In this document: piece by piece, positions 44,072 through 55,203 of the stretch
Layout: every line of letters begins with the position of its first letter
How positions within the stretch are numbered: position 1 is the stretch's first letter
Origin: Piper betle
Lineage: Eukaryota; Streptophyta; Magnoliopsida; Piperales; Piperaceae
Length of the DNA stretch: 64,000 nt
Assembly (NCBI GenBank): GCA_033002965.1
Contig: JAURVB010012964.1
Span: 248,001 to 312,000 of the forward strand
Direction: 5' to 3'
The notes under the pieces: generated by a model
What the model was told of the DNA's origin: nothing
Database searches by the model: none
The model's input: only the letters and a program-made list of their open reading frames with translations
Program-made: the position numbers and the translations under genes

Positions 44072-46821
44072 TGTAAAACCCATGACTTGAATTAGGGTTT
44101 TATACTCGCGAACCAATCTGTTTAGCCGTCGGTCCAAGTCAAGTCAGCTTGAGAACACGTACACCGAGTCGAGGCCGGCCGTGTGTTATGAGCTATGAGG
44201 GTCAAATATACCCGAGTATATAATGATAACATCAGTAATACAACAGGAAAATAAGTTATCAGAATATACGACAGTATGCCAGATTGTTTATTATTTCATC
44301 CATTAGATCGTAAAAATTAAAATTAGGTTGTTTATTGTATTAGGATGTGTTGATAGGATTTTGGGTGGGTTGATAGGTTTAGAACATACTATTTTATTTA
44401 TTTGAGCATATTTTAATTTATAGAATTTTATCATATTTATTTTATATTTTTTTGAATTTTAATTATTATTGTTGACTCGAAGCGGGAGCAAGTCAAGTTT
44501 TAATTACAAGACTGCCCACGACCTTTTCATTCTTCTTATCCGCTCCCCCAGGCTCCTCCTCCAAGCTGCTAGACTTTTTTTTCTCCCCTTGTTCCGCCGG
44601 CAACTGCCCTTGCCGCCGCCAACCACCGCCACCCCGACGACCACCCTCGCCATCGACTCTACCTCACCTCTACCCCCTTCTTCCTTCCTTCTCTTCCTCC
44701 TTTTCTCTCTATTTTTCCACTTACAGTCACCACCGCCACCTACATGTGTCATCACCAGCCATCAACATCGACAATGACCTCCGGCAACCCTCCCTAGCCC
44801 TTTCCTCATCCTATTTGACCATTCCCCAGCCTGTGCAACGACATGCAAGGCAACTCATGCTAGAAGCAGGGCCACTGCTTACATGCATGTTTGCCGGTGA
44901 CTAGCACCACCGTTGACCAGTCACATACCTCTTCTGACCACACACTCCATCCCCTTAGCCGACCTCAATCATTCCTAGCCCTTATCCCCACTCCCTAGCC
45001 AACCCCGCATCTTGTATGCCCTCACCTTAGCCGGCCACAACCAACAGCCATCACAGCTGGCCACTGGTGCTCCGACCACGACGAGCCACCTTTCCCCTTC
45101 CCAATGTCATCCTTGGGATGGCAGCCACAACCGTCGTCTCCCTCTTTATGGTACCGGCAACCGTGGCCATCTCCGAGTAATTTCCAACTTAGGTATAAAT
45201 ATTTAATTTTTATTTCATTTTTATATATGACTAACCATCATCAACATGTACTTCATTTTGGCAATAATCATAGATTTGATTGTGTACTAATTTTAGGGTT
45301 TCAAAATCATGTTGTTGTAATTATGAAATGTGTACACGCCCATATTGATGTTTATTAAGGTTAGACAATTCAACAGGTGAATCAGACATCTAGTTTTAAA
45401 GATTATATTGTTATGATTAAGTATTGTTTTATTATCAAAAAGAATTATGATCTTTAATTAGTTAATTCATATGTTTAAATTACATAGTAACAAAATTATG
45501 ATATTGATGACATGATCACCAAGGAATATAGATTTATATGACATGATTGTTAGGATTTGTTGGATTGATCAAGATATGCATGCTTGCCCTAGCTTTGTTT
45601 GATTTATCCATCATGTCATTCATACATCATATGGGAGTACATGGGCATTAGAATATAGTCTTGTTTGTGTAGGTTCAGTGTATGAGCTTGCCGCATAGGT
45701 GGGATACCCCATTGGGAGCTTCTACCAGGTCCATTTAGGACTTGTACTCTTGATTGTCATTCTATTCTATTGGTGCTTTGGACTGTATGTTGTAGGATAT
45801 GTTAAGTGGTGATTTATCAAACCCCACTTAACATGGATCATTGTAGCGAACAATTTTCCGTAAATTAACAACCCTCAAGGATGAGATCCCTTGAGTCTAA
45901 TTTCGAAAACAAGATCCACCACAAGTTTCCTTCAGGCCTAAATTATTAAATCCCTTCCCAGCCTTATACAAGATTTTTATCGAGTTTTCAGTGAGACGAG
46001 AGATGGTGCAATTGACTCGCATGTACCATGAGTGGGTGCATGTGCCAGTCACAATGGGCTCTGGATTAGTGAGAGGGTTGTTCCATTCCCGAGGGATCCA
46101 GACAACCAGTGTTTTGAGTTCTTCATCCCGAAGAAATGTGGGGTCTGTTTAGTACAGCGGACGTCCGGCATGTAGTTAAAAGGGTACTAAAGGCGACTAC
46201 CTGAGAGTACTCAACCTTCATACTTGAGGCAGAAGAAGTATGGAGGATCAGAGAGGGTTTAGTATATACTAGTAGTCCCAACGAACCAGAAGAGAAACGA
46301 GAAAACTCTAAGAGAGGAAACAGGCCAGCCAGTTCGAGATGCCATCCAGATTATAGCTCGATGGCTCTTTAGTAGTTGCCCTTATAAGAGTTATGTTGGA
46401 GTATATGCGTGTTTTCCTTTTCTGGACCATTAACAATTTGATATTAGTTATTTTCTGGACCAGTGATAACTGTTGCTGACAGTTTTCTATTATATATGTT
46501 GGTGAGCATAAGTTACAATAGGATATGTCGAAATTCCCGAGTGAGCAATGACTTCGTTACACACAAACACATGCTTGGTGATAGGACGCTTAATTGTGAT
46601 GCTAGTGAATGTGTAAAACTTGTTATAAAATATTTTGACGATGTCTAATGGATGGTGAACATGTTCTGTGAATGAAGTTGGTAATTTTGAAGTTATTAAA
46701 CTTCCAGCTATGATGAGAACATGAGTAGTAGATGACTCAAGACTTAGTTAGGGATCATGACTTAGAAAATGATGTGATGTTAATAGAATGTGATGTTGTG
46801 ATATATTTTTGCTATATATTA

Positions 46822-46863
<42 letters not shown>

Positions 46864-47184
46864 GATATGATGATGTACAGGGTGGTTTCCTCATTGCACT
46901 TTTAGGGGAAACCCCGTTCATCTATTTGCAGGATTTTCATAATATTTAAATTGATTACGCTGTGATTTTGATTTTGGTGTGACTCTTTTCTTCATCATCA
47001 CGTAGTGTCCTACTAAGTTGTGCATTTCATACATTCATTATGGCATACTTTTCATCTTATGACGCTTAGAGTAGATCCCTTCCGTGTAAGTTCGGGTTAA
47101 CCAAATTAATTGAATTGAGAATCGATTTGGTCCCTAGTAAAATTTCCAATTCGGTTAATAGCAAACAAGATTTTGGGTGTTATA
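44072..47184 (+). repeat. 5' LTR of the truncated element
   Basis: It starts TGTAAAACCCATGACTTG and ends GGGTGTTATA, 3,113 bp. It has the 'gggagcttctaccaggtcca' block at 45714 and 'gattagt' to 'ccattcccgagggatcc' blocks at 46070. The GC-rich tract at 44510-45170 gives chance proline-rich frames. Confidence 0.78.
46827..46861. repeat. (AT)n microsatellite
   Basis: This is an alternating TA run in the 3' part of the LTR, positioned where related LTRs have a shorter 'tatatatatatt'. Confidence 0.9.
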
Positions 47185-47190
47185 GTTTTT

Positions 47191-47203
47191 TGTATCAGAG
47201 CTG
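47191..47203 (+). promoter_or_regulatory. Primer-binding site, truncated element
   Basis: TGTATCAGAGCTG lies six bases after the LTR and matches the Met-type site with one base missing at the start. Confidence 0.75.
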
Positions 47204-47369
47204 ATTCTTAATCGATTAAGATAGAATATGCCAATACAGGTCATATGTGTGCAAGAATGCTCAGAGTCAAGCCAGCAGGTATATTTTGCTCTTATTTTCT
47301 TATTTTACAGATTTTTCACCATTAGATACATGATGATGTATCCAGGAATTGATTAGTGAAAGTTGAGCC

Positions 47370-47633
47370 ATGGTAGTACAGACCCTCATGGCTCAAAATA
47401 GAATATCATCACCTTCACCACCCATGTGTGCCAGTCCAAGCCATGCCCATAGTGAAACAGTATCTAGCCAACCGAGAGCCCCACCGCTGTCAGGAAATCC
47501 AAGTATGCTAGTTTTGGTCAACCATCGTAGTGAAAGTCGAGGTAGTGACAACCACCATAGAGTGAGTAACCGTCAAGTCGAAAGGGAAAGAGCTATTGCC
47601 TGGTTAGTACAGGCTCAGACACAGATACAATAG
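47370..47633 (+). pseudogene. gag N-terminus, truncated element
   Basis: The 87-codon frame begins 'MVVQTLMAQNRISSPSPP' and includes 'SHAHSETVSSQPRA' and a final 'RAIAWLVQAQTQIQ'. It parallels the gag start of the minus-strand element at 27441. It ends at a TAG (47631-47633), and no capsid sequence follows. Confidence 0.72.
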
Positions 47634-47860
47634 AGCCTAGGTAGGGAGTCGAGGAGGCCACATGGGAGCATGAGGATGAGATGTGGTGGTGCTTCCGAAG
47701 ACTCTTCCCTGTAGAGGATCAAAATTTGAGGCATTAGTGTGCTTCCTTGATCTCTTTGGTTGTTTTTTATTGTATTGTTGTGTGTGTGTGTGTGTGTCTG
47801 CCTATTGTAGAGTGTGAACGCATGTGTACCCCCTTTGACAAATTTCGGGATGGAATTTTC

Positions 47861-47872
47861 TTAAGTGGGGGA
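47861..47872 (+). promoter_or_regulatory. Polypurine tract of the outer element
   Basis: TTAAGTGGGGGAA precedes the 3' LTR start. Upstream, AATTTCGGGATGGAATTTT (47841-47859) is the decayed counterpart of the conserved hairpin near other polypurine tracts. Confidence 0.75.
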
Positions 47873-50800
47873 AGTAAAACCTTGGGCCGATTTAAGAGTC
47901 AGTTCAATCATTGCCAGCGTCGAGTTAGTGTGGTCTGTCCCTTGTCATGATTCATGTATGGTAAGGTGTATGTTTTCCTAGCCCTATCCTCCTTCAGTGT
48001 TTGATATCCCCATTTGGACACTACTGTCTGGCCTTTTCTTTTTAATTTGGTCAACTCTTAGTCTAGTTAGCTATTAAAAATGAGTCCCTCATGTGTGTAG
48101 TTGCTTGTCATGTGTTTGGAACCATTTGATCGATCCTAGCCCCTACAGGACTCGCGACATGATTCTCAAGGTCACCCTAACCACCTTAGGGTGAAAAGTC
48201 TAAGTGTACACCATTTGGACTGAGTGCAAAGGTGTTGGGTGATGCCTTTGTAGCACTTTGTAGGTTTCTAGTGAAAGTATGGGTGCAAAAGCTCTGGCAC
48301 AACCAAATTTAAATCTTCCCTCCTTTTTGGCCTTGGGCGCAAAGGCGTTGGGCCAGCACACTTGTGCCCAACTGCATGACCATTGTTTGCATACGATTCA
48401 GTTCACGCAACTCTTACCCATGTGCCTGGCCTGTCAACTGGCCATGGTCCAACTTGGCAATGGATAGTTCAAAAGCGCCCTCCCAGTGCCCTTGTGCTCA
48501 CATAGTTTTGTTGCCTATAAATAGTACTCCATTTCCAAGCTTTTCACCATTTTGGCCTTATTCCTTTGGCCCATCCCTTCCTCTCTTGCTTTCTTCTTCT
48601 TACTCAGCTCTTCCCAGCTTCTCCTAGGGCCCTCCAAACCAAGCCTAGCCCCTAGGGTCATAGGTCTTAAGGTAGGAAGCCCCAAGATACCTCCCCTTGG
48701 TCCCCCTTGAGGTAAAAATCTGGTCTTTTCACCTATTTTTCGTGTTCTATACCGAAGTTCTGTTTATGCTTGAATGATTGTAATTTTTAAGTATTTTTCT
48801 CATGTAGATTTATGTTCTAGTAGGTTGTAGGCATTGTTCATCATTTTATCATACATATTAAAATATGTATTTGTGAATATGCTTTGGTCATGTACTTGCA
48901 CTGTTTTGGTAGAAAATACATATCTCATGATATATATGGTATTTTTGCATGCTATTTATCTTGATATGTTCATGAAGGATAGATATACAACTTTCAGGTG
49001 CATCATTTCACTGATATGGCATGTATTATCATGTAGGGGTGCCATGCTTGGAAAAAGGTGGTACCTCTCAAGGTCACTGTGACCTAGCCATCCTTTTCCC
49101 CAATTTTTTTACCCTGATGTAGTTGTTGCTGATGTCCATCTCTTGCACATTTTTAGATCTATTTATTGGCTTGCTCTTGTAAAAATATCACACTAAGAAA
49201 ACCACTTTAAGGGCTAAAACAAACTAACTGTCTGATGTGCTTGTTGCGCTGTTGTTATTCCTTGCCATGTTCTGATCTTATACTCCTCAGTGAGCTGATG
49301 AAAAGACCATTATAATATTCAAGAAAATCATACATGGACTGGCCAAGTGTCTAACTTAAATATGTAAATTTTGGTAACGATTCAAAATGTTTAGGTAGTT
49401 AGTTAATCTGGTTTTTTGGAGTGTTCAAGAACGAAGAGTGAACCCTAGTTCTCTATCACTGAATATAAAATCTGAAATCCTAGCTTATTGGTATTGAAAT
49501 TTTACCTAGACGTTATGGTTTGTCCCAACAACATCTCCTTAAAATTGGACAATGAATGGCCCAATAGATCTTGCATTATGATTTTTCCAAGCCCAATATG
49601 TCCAGCCAGCTCCAGAAACGACCTAGACAAAGACATTCCTAAAGCCTTTTCTGGAGTGTTCACGAACGTAGAGTGAACCCTACTTCTCTATCACTGAATA
49701 TAAAATCCGAAATCCTAGCTTATTGGTAGTGAAATTTTACCTAGATCATAGGGTTTGTCCTAGCAACATCTCCTCAAAATTGGAGAGTGAATGGCTCAAT
49801 AGAACTTGCGTTATGATTTTTCTAAGCCCAATATGTTCAACCAGTTCCAAAAACTACCTAGAAAATGCCTTCCCTTCCCACTTAGGGAAAAATCCTTGAA
49901 GTTTGGACTTGAACTTTCACAAGATTCAAGCCCACCACATTAGCAAACTCTACATTTTTATCCAAACTCATTTGGACTCTCCAAGCCCATAAACGAGACT
50001 TAGAAAAATTGGTGCATTGCCCAGAAATAGTTTCCCAACCCCTAAGCTTGACTTTAGTGAGCCTTGATTACCATGTAAGTCCATGGGCCAACACTTGGCA
50101 TTCATGTATCAAAGCCCCTTAGAGTGTCAGGCCCACCGGCCAAAATTTTAGCCAACTTAGATACCATGTGGCCTGTCCAAAAAATCGTTTTGTTAGGTCT
50201 GTTTGATAAACATAAGTATTGACCTTTCCAACTAAGAGCACTTGCAACTAAAACCCTAATTAATCCTATCTGATGAGGTTTAACTCTTAATTAATCCAAA
50301 TAATTAAGTTAATCATGTTCTTATGCACAATGCATGTGTAGAGGTCTTGCCTCATTTTGAGTGCCAATGTGATATGACCTTAATTCGGGTTTCATATCTT
50401 GCAAGGTTATGCGGGGTGAGCTCACCGATTTCAAACGCAGAACTCTACTCATCCAGGTCCGTAGGATTTTCTTGCTTCACCTCTGTTTGGCTCCTTATTT
50501 GTTGAGTTTAATTATATTTTAGATGTAGGAATATGACAGTGGCATTTTATCAGATCCCTCCGATGTTAGGTCATTTAGTCAAGTTTTTTATAAGTTTAAT
50601 AAAACTTCAATGCTGATATCCCTTAACTCAGACACTATTGTACAAGCCCCTACCTAAGCCTTTTAAGTATGATCATGAGGACTTATAGTTTTACGAATAT
50701 GAGAAATCTGTATAGGTAGTAAGAATTACACTAGTACTCCTTTAAGCCCTAAAGTAGTTCTAATGTAAGTGGGTACTGCGTAACATAGTGTGGCACCAAC

Positions 50801-52031
50801 TTAACTTTTCCTTTGCCACCTGAGTACCATGGCGAGTGTTATATAGAAGATGTGAAGGCATAAGTTTTGTCTAAATGCGTGAAATCTATCATGCATGTGT
50901 GCCGGTTTTAATCTATGTTATTTTTGCTTATAGCCTTGTGAGGCTTTTCTGAAGTTTTTACCTATTCCTATAGGTAATGGAGTACTCATTTACCAATTAA
51001 AGTACTTATAATTATTTCAAACCAGTAATCAAACTTGTTTGATTACTGATGTATTATGTATTTATATGTTGGTGGGGTCTTATGGTGTTAACCGGCCTAG
51101 GCGTTTGGATCAGAGGCTCAGTGGTGGTAGCATGGGCCTTATGTGCTATGTATTTGGATCTATTTTGTGTACTATATTATTTTGTTGGCACAAGCCCTAA
51201 ATTCAATTATGAACCTTATATGATTTTAGAATGGGCTATGATGTGATGATTGCTTACGTGTATTTAATACTTTATAACTATAATTATTATCGTACAGAGT
51301 GACACTTTGGGGCAAAGGCTAACAATCGTCTGCAGGATGTATAATGCTCAAAATCATGGAACACAATGAGGAGCAAACTTAGGTACACAAAATGTATTTA
51401 ATTCCAGGTGTGTGTGTGTGTGCAGAGTAACGTTGATCAGAGGAGCATACAGTTCATACCCCGTGAAGAACTCATGTGAAAATCAAGTGTTAGGATATAA
51501 TACCCGGACATCTGATGATATCTCTGTGTAATTTTATTCCTACGAAGTATGTGGAATAGTAGGTAACCACGACTTAATGTTTATATTGTCCCAATTCCTC
51601 TCCATTAAATAATTAAGATTACCTAATTCAATCATTAAAACTGAGTAGAAGAACCTGGATTATGCATCCACATGTTTCAAGAGCTTAACCTCTTAGCTAA
51701 ATTAGAGGTTGTTGCACTTTTGAAGTTTAGAATGATCATCGCACTTAAAAGTCATCCTCTTCGTCGCAAGGGAGGTGCTACCTCTCAGACTTGAAATGCT
51801 CATTCAAGAGCCCTAAAGCTAAGGCATTTCCAATATAGTTTGATTAAGAATACATTGTATGAAAATCTTGCTTGTAATCTGCCTTAAGCTTCCTCGAAAG
51901 TTGAGATCCACTTTGATGAAATTTATACGTAGGAGTCCAATAAATGGCTTGCCGAATTATGATATCATGATTGGGTCTATTCTTTATGCTAAATTAATTA
52001 CCGATTTAGTTCGGATTTGAACCAAATTGGA
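47873..52031 (+). repeat. 3' LTR of the outer element
   Basis: The LTR start is AGTAAAACCTTGGG (TG changed to AG). It has a 'cctataaata' box at 48519 and matches the 5' LTR through 'ggtaaccacgac' (51561). Similarity to 35640-35655 ends near 51770. The last part (51780-52031) has a 'tttgaaccaaattggattg' then TTACA end that resembles ends of related LTRs. It carries a 235-bp tandem duplication. Confidence 0.62.
49417..49886. repeat. 235-bp tandem duplication in the 3' LTR
   Basis: Copies start 'tggagtgttc' at 49417 and 49652 and differ by scattered substitutions. The 5' LTR has one copy (about 33918 onward). The duplication therefore happened in this LTR after insertion, or the 5' LTR lost one. 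Confidence 0.85.
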
Positions 52032-52480
52032 TTGTTACAGAGTTGGGTCCGACCTGTAGTCAGTGCTCCATTTTAGATGATTTGATTTAGATTCCTAACG
52101 GAATCGAGGTATTATAGGTTAGGTCTGGTATGTGGCAAGCGTTCTATTTTAAATGATTAAAAGTAATGGTACAAAATTTAATACTTTGATTTAGTTTAGA
52201 TTTAAAGCCAGCCGAAAAATCTGCAAATAAGGAGAAGAATAATCTGTGAACTCTAGCACTCCGGTGATTGATGGGCTCGACGGCGACGCTTCGAGCAAGG
52301 GATGACGGACAATATATGGAGAGTTTGGACTACGGGCGACAAGGGTGGATGTCGGTAGCTCTCCATTGGGTCATTAGATCGCCGGAAAATGATTCCAAAT
52401 ATGTAGTGCTGAACTATTTTCCCCTTTGTTTGGTGATGGATCTAGTATTGGGATTAACCAAATAAAATCCTCATTTCAAC
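52032..52480. other. Unassigned spacer with a loose tandem pair
   Basis: Two similar segments (52018-52085 and 52108-52170) share a 'ggat/gtatt' start, a 'tccga/ctgg' middle and 'attttagatgatt'-like ends. The plus frame at 52268-52465 has no motif. I see no gene. Confidence 0.4.
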
Positions 52481-52974
52481 AAGGATGAACATTACCAAAC
52501 AAAATAGATACACCAAACCAATCTGGACAAACCAAATTTTACGTGGAAAACCCCAATTTTGGGAAAAAACCACAGGGCAAATGACTTAGATCAAATTCAC
52601 TATATTACAATTTTGATACAGAATAGATCCACTAGAAAACAAACTCCCCAATACCAATTTACTATATTTTATACAAAATTGGTATAAAGTTGCAAACGAT
52701 AATAAAGGAAGAATATTACAGATTAAGACCTTGGCGAAATTACCATTGATGATTGCAAACAAATCTCAACAAAACATTCACCTTTTTCCAATCCAAGCAA
52801 TTTTCCCTTTACAACAACAATCTTTTCTCCAAAACCCAAAAACAAAAAAACCAAAGAAGAAAAAGCATTGTACATTGCTTTTATTCCTTTCAACTAAGTA
52901 AATTTGCAAAATCTTCATTTTTGCCCAAAGTAGGGTTGTATGTTTAGCATTTATGAAGGAAGGATAACCCAACA
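52481..52974 (-). repeat. Probable 3' LTR of the copia relic
   Basis: On the minus strand a polypurine tract (GGGAAGGGAGGTT, about 52975-52987) is followed by TGTTGGGTTATCC, a typical copia LTR start, at 52974. A TATA-like 'ttactatattttatac' lies at about 52658-52675. The far end was not found, so the left limit is approximate. Confidence 0.5.
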
Positions 52975-53258
52975 AACCTCCCTTCCCAACTCCATGAAAT
53001 ACCTCTAGCCAGCATGGGAAGCTCCATCCATGCCTGCTCCATTCCTGCAGTAAACATGTTTCTCTTTTGCCACAACTTTAGTCACCATGTTTGAAACATT
53101 TTTTTAGTGTGAATTTTTGTTAGCTCAAAAGATTTACTTTCTAACACATCTTTTATTCAGTGATATCTCACATCAATGTGTTTCCTCCTTAAATTAAAAC
53201 TTGAATTCTTACTCAAGTGAATTGCAGTTTGGCTATTACAGTGTATAATGTATCTCTC

Positions 53259-53726
53259 CTATTTAATGCCAATTTCATTCAAAAATCTCTTCGGTTTATA
53301 GCCTCTCCTTGCAAGCTTCTGTAGTAGCAATAAATTCTGCTTCAGTTGTGGATAATGCAACACACTTTTGCAACCTACATTGCCAAGACACAGCCCCATT
53401 AGCAAAATTAACAACAAACCCAAATGTTGCCTTCTTGTCTCCAAGTCACCTGCCATGTCTGCATCGGTGTACCCAACTAATAAAGGTTTATCACTTCCAA
53501 AAAATAAACACATTTTGGATGTACCTCTCAAGTACCTCATTATCCATTTAACTGCTTGCCAATATTTTTTGCTTAGATTTTCTAAATGTATGCTAACCAT
53601 TCCAGCTGCGTATGCTATATCTGGCCTTGTACAAACCATAGCATACATCAAGCTACCAACTGCAGGAGCATAAGGAACCTTTCTCATTTCCTTCATCTCT
53701 GTTTCCCTTAAGTCATTTTTCTTCAA
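53259..53726 (-). pseudogene. Copia RT end and RNase H
   Basis: This 155-residue frame has 'VPYAPAVGSLMYAMVCTRPD', 'IAYAAGMVS' and 'YWQAVKWIMRYLRGTS', the RT/RNase H join of copia elements. It then has 'LLVGYTDADMAGD' with the first RNase H acidic residues. A shift soon after ('DLETRRQ') breaks the rest. It lies directly after the RT frame. Confidence 0.88.
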
Positions 53727-53796
53727 CTTGAAGTGACTCCCAAGTGGAACTCCAACTGACTTTGCATCTTCATGTTGAATTTTTCAAGTACCTTTT

Positions 53797-54294
53797 CTAT
53801 GTACTTTTCCTATGACACCAAAGCTTTCTAGATCTCCTGTCACGCCGAATGGACATTCCCAAGATTTGCTTTGCCGGTCCCAAATCCTTCATTGCAAAAG
53901 ATTTGTTCAAGTTCTTCTTTAAACTTGCAATCTTGTCTCCATCATGTCCTACAATTAACATGTCATCCACATAAAGAAACAAAATAATAAAGTCAACATC
54001 ATCAAACCTCTTGATGAACACAGTGTGATCAGAAACAAACCTCTTGTACCCATTCTTTTCCATAAAAAAATCAAACTTTTTGTACCATTGTCTAGGAGCT
54101 TGCTTCAAACCATACAAACTTTTTTTTAGTCTACATACCATCGGTTCCTTTCCTCTAACTTCAAAACCCTCTGGTTGCTCCATGTATATGGTTTCCTCAA
54201 GATCACCATGAAGAAAGGCTGTCTTCGCATCTAACTGTTCAACTTCCAAATCCAAACTTGCAACCAAAGCCAAAATAATTCTAATAAAAGACAT
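53797..54294 (-). pseudogene. Copia reverse transcriptase
   Basis: The 165-residue frame contains 'VEQLDAKTAFLHGDLEETIY', 'MEQPEGFEVRGKE', 'CRLKKSLYGLKQAPRQWY' and the catalytic 'LFLYVDDMLIVG'. It ends at a shift in 'ILGMSIRRDR'. The upstream RT start continues in broken frames to about 54420. Confidence 0.9.
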
Positions 54295-54605
54295 TTTAAC
54301 AATAGGAAAAAAAATTCATCGAAATCAATATCTTTCTTCTATCTGAAGTCCTTCACCACCAACCTTGCCTTGTACCTTGGTTGTGTGTTGTTTTCTTCAT
54401 ATTTGATCTTGTAAACCCATTTGTTTCCTCAATACGCTCTTCCCCTTAGGAAGATCAACCAATGTGATTATCATGCAAAGATTTCAACTCATCTTGCATT
54501 GCCTTCAACCACTTCTCCTTTTCTACATGAGCTTTGACCTCACTGAAATTTTATGGTTCTCCACAATCAATAATTGTCCACATATTCTGTTGATGGATTT
54601 CTTGT

Positions 54606-55203
54606 TTATGGAACTAGTTCACGAGCTGATCTTCTCATATTAATTTGTTGCCCTTGATCAAAATCTACATGTTCCTGTCCAACATCATTAACAAACTCAT
54701 TAGAAATATCATCAAACACCACATCCTCACCCTCATCATCACTAGGTGGGGAAATAATTGTTTCATCCTGAGCCACTTCTTCACTTCTAGTCGAGGTTGA
54801 AGCTTCTTTTATCTTTTCCAAGCTTTCCTAAGATTTAGTTTGAGGAACTTCTTATCTGCCAAAGTCATCAACTGTTTGATCCTCCCTATAAACTACATCT
54901 CTGCTTCAAATCAGTTTTCTATTCTTAGGATCCCAAAGTTTGTATCCAAACTTATCATCATCATAACCCAGAAAAATACATTCTACAGTTCTAGAGTCAA
55001 GCTTAGCCCTTTGCTCCTAGGGAACATGTGCAAAGACTTCACAACCAAAAGACTCTTAAATGAGAATAATTGACATTTTTGTCACTCCAAACCCTTTCTG
55101 GTATGTCACTGTCTAGGGCATGTGTGGGAGATCTGTTGATCAAACAAAAGGTTGTACTCATACCCTCACCCCAGAAGCTTTTAGGCAACTTAGTTAAAGA
55201 CAA
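54606..55203 (-). pseudogene. Copia integrase C-terminus and linker to RT
   Basis: 'LPKSFWGEGMSTTFCLINRS' and 'PERVWSDKNVNYSHLRVF' (from about 55190 down) form the conserved end of copia integrase. 54606-54821 is the acidic linker ending in 'MRRSARELVP', the usual joint before RT. A frame break lies between them. Confidence 0.83.

Larger units (their letters stand above)
44072..47860 (+). mobile_element. 3'-truncated Tekay-like element
   Basis: A 5' LTR (44072-47184), primer site (47191-47203) and gag start (47370-47633) are present, then the sequence passes directly into the polypurine region of the outer element (47840-47872). Its pol, 3' polypurine tract and 3' LTR are absent, as is the outer integrase C-terminus. 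One deletion could explain both. The exact right edge lies somewhere in 47640-47840. Confidence 0.72.
17055..52031 (+). mobile_element. Outer plus-strand Tekay-like gypsy element, host of nested insertions
   Basis: A single element can be followed across several insertions. The pieces are 5' LTR at 17055-17537 and 32976-35655; gag at 35656-37000; protease at 37001-37427; RT at 40854-41580; RNase H and zinc finger at 41581-42343; integrase core at 43700-44071; polypurine tract at 47861-47872; and 3' LTR from 47873. Both LTRs begin with a TGTAAAACC-type start and share ordered blocks. The LTR/PBS/gag start, the protease-RT linker and the integrase C-terminus are missing. The right end is uncertain: LTR homology is clear to about 51775, and a TTGGATTGTTACA that looks like an LTR end lies at 52019-52031. 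No matching outer target duplication was found (TAGAT lies at 17050-17054). Confidence 0.7.
52975..55203 (-). mobile_element. Ty1/copia relic (Tork-like), 5' half missing
   Basis: Order on the minus strand is integrase end, linker, RT, RNase H, polypurine tract. This is the copia order, integrase before RT. It is truncated at 55204, where an unrelated LTR begins inside the integrase end, and gag, protease and the integrase core do not reappear to the right. Lineage is inferred from RT and RNase H phrases. Confidence 0.85.

Noticed and set aside
44469..44777. 102-codon proline/threonine-rich plus frame
   Set aside because: It is in the pyrimidine-rich part of an LTR, and the related LTRs do not keep the frame.
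52268..52465. 65-codon plus frame that might be a host exon
   Set aside because: No recognisable domain, splice structure or repeat-free flank; too short to support.
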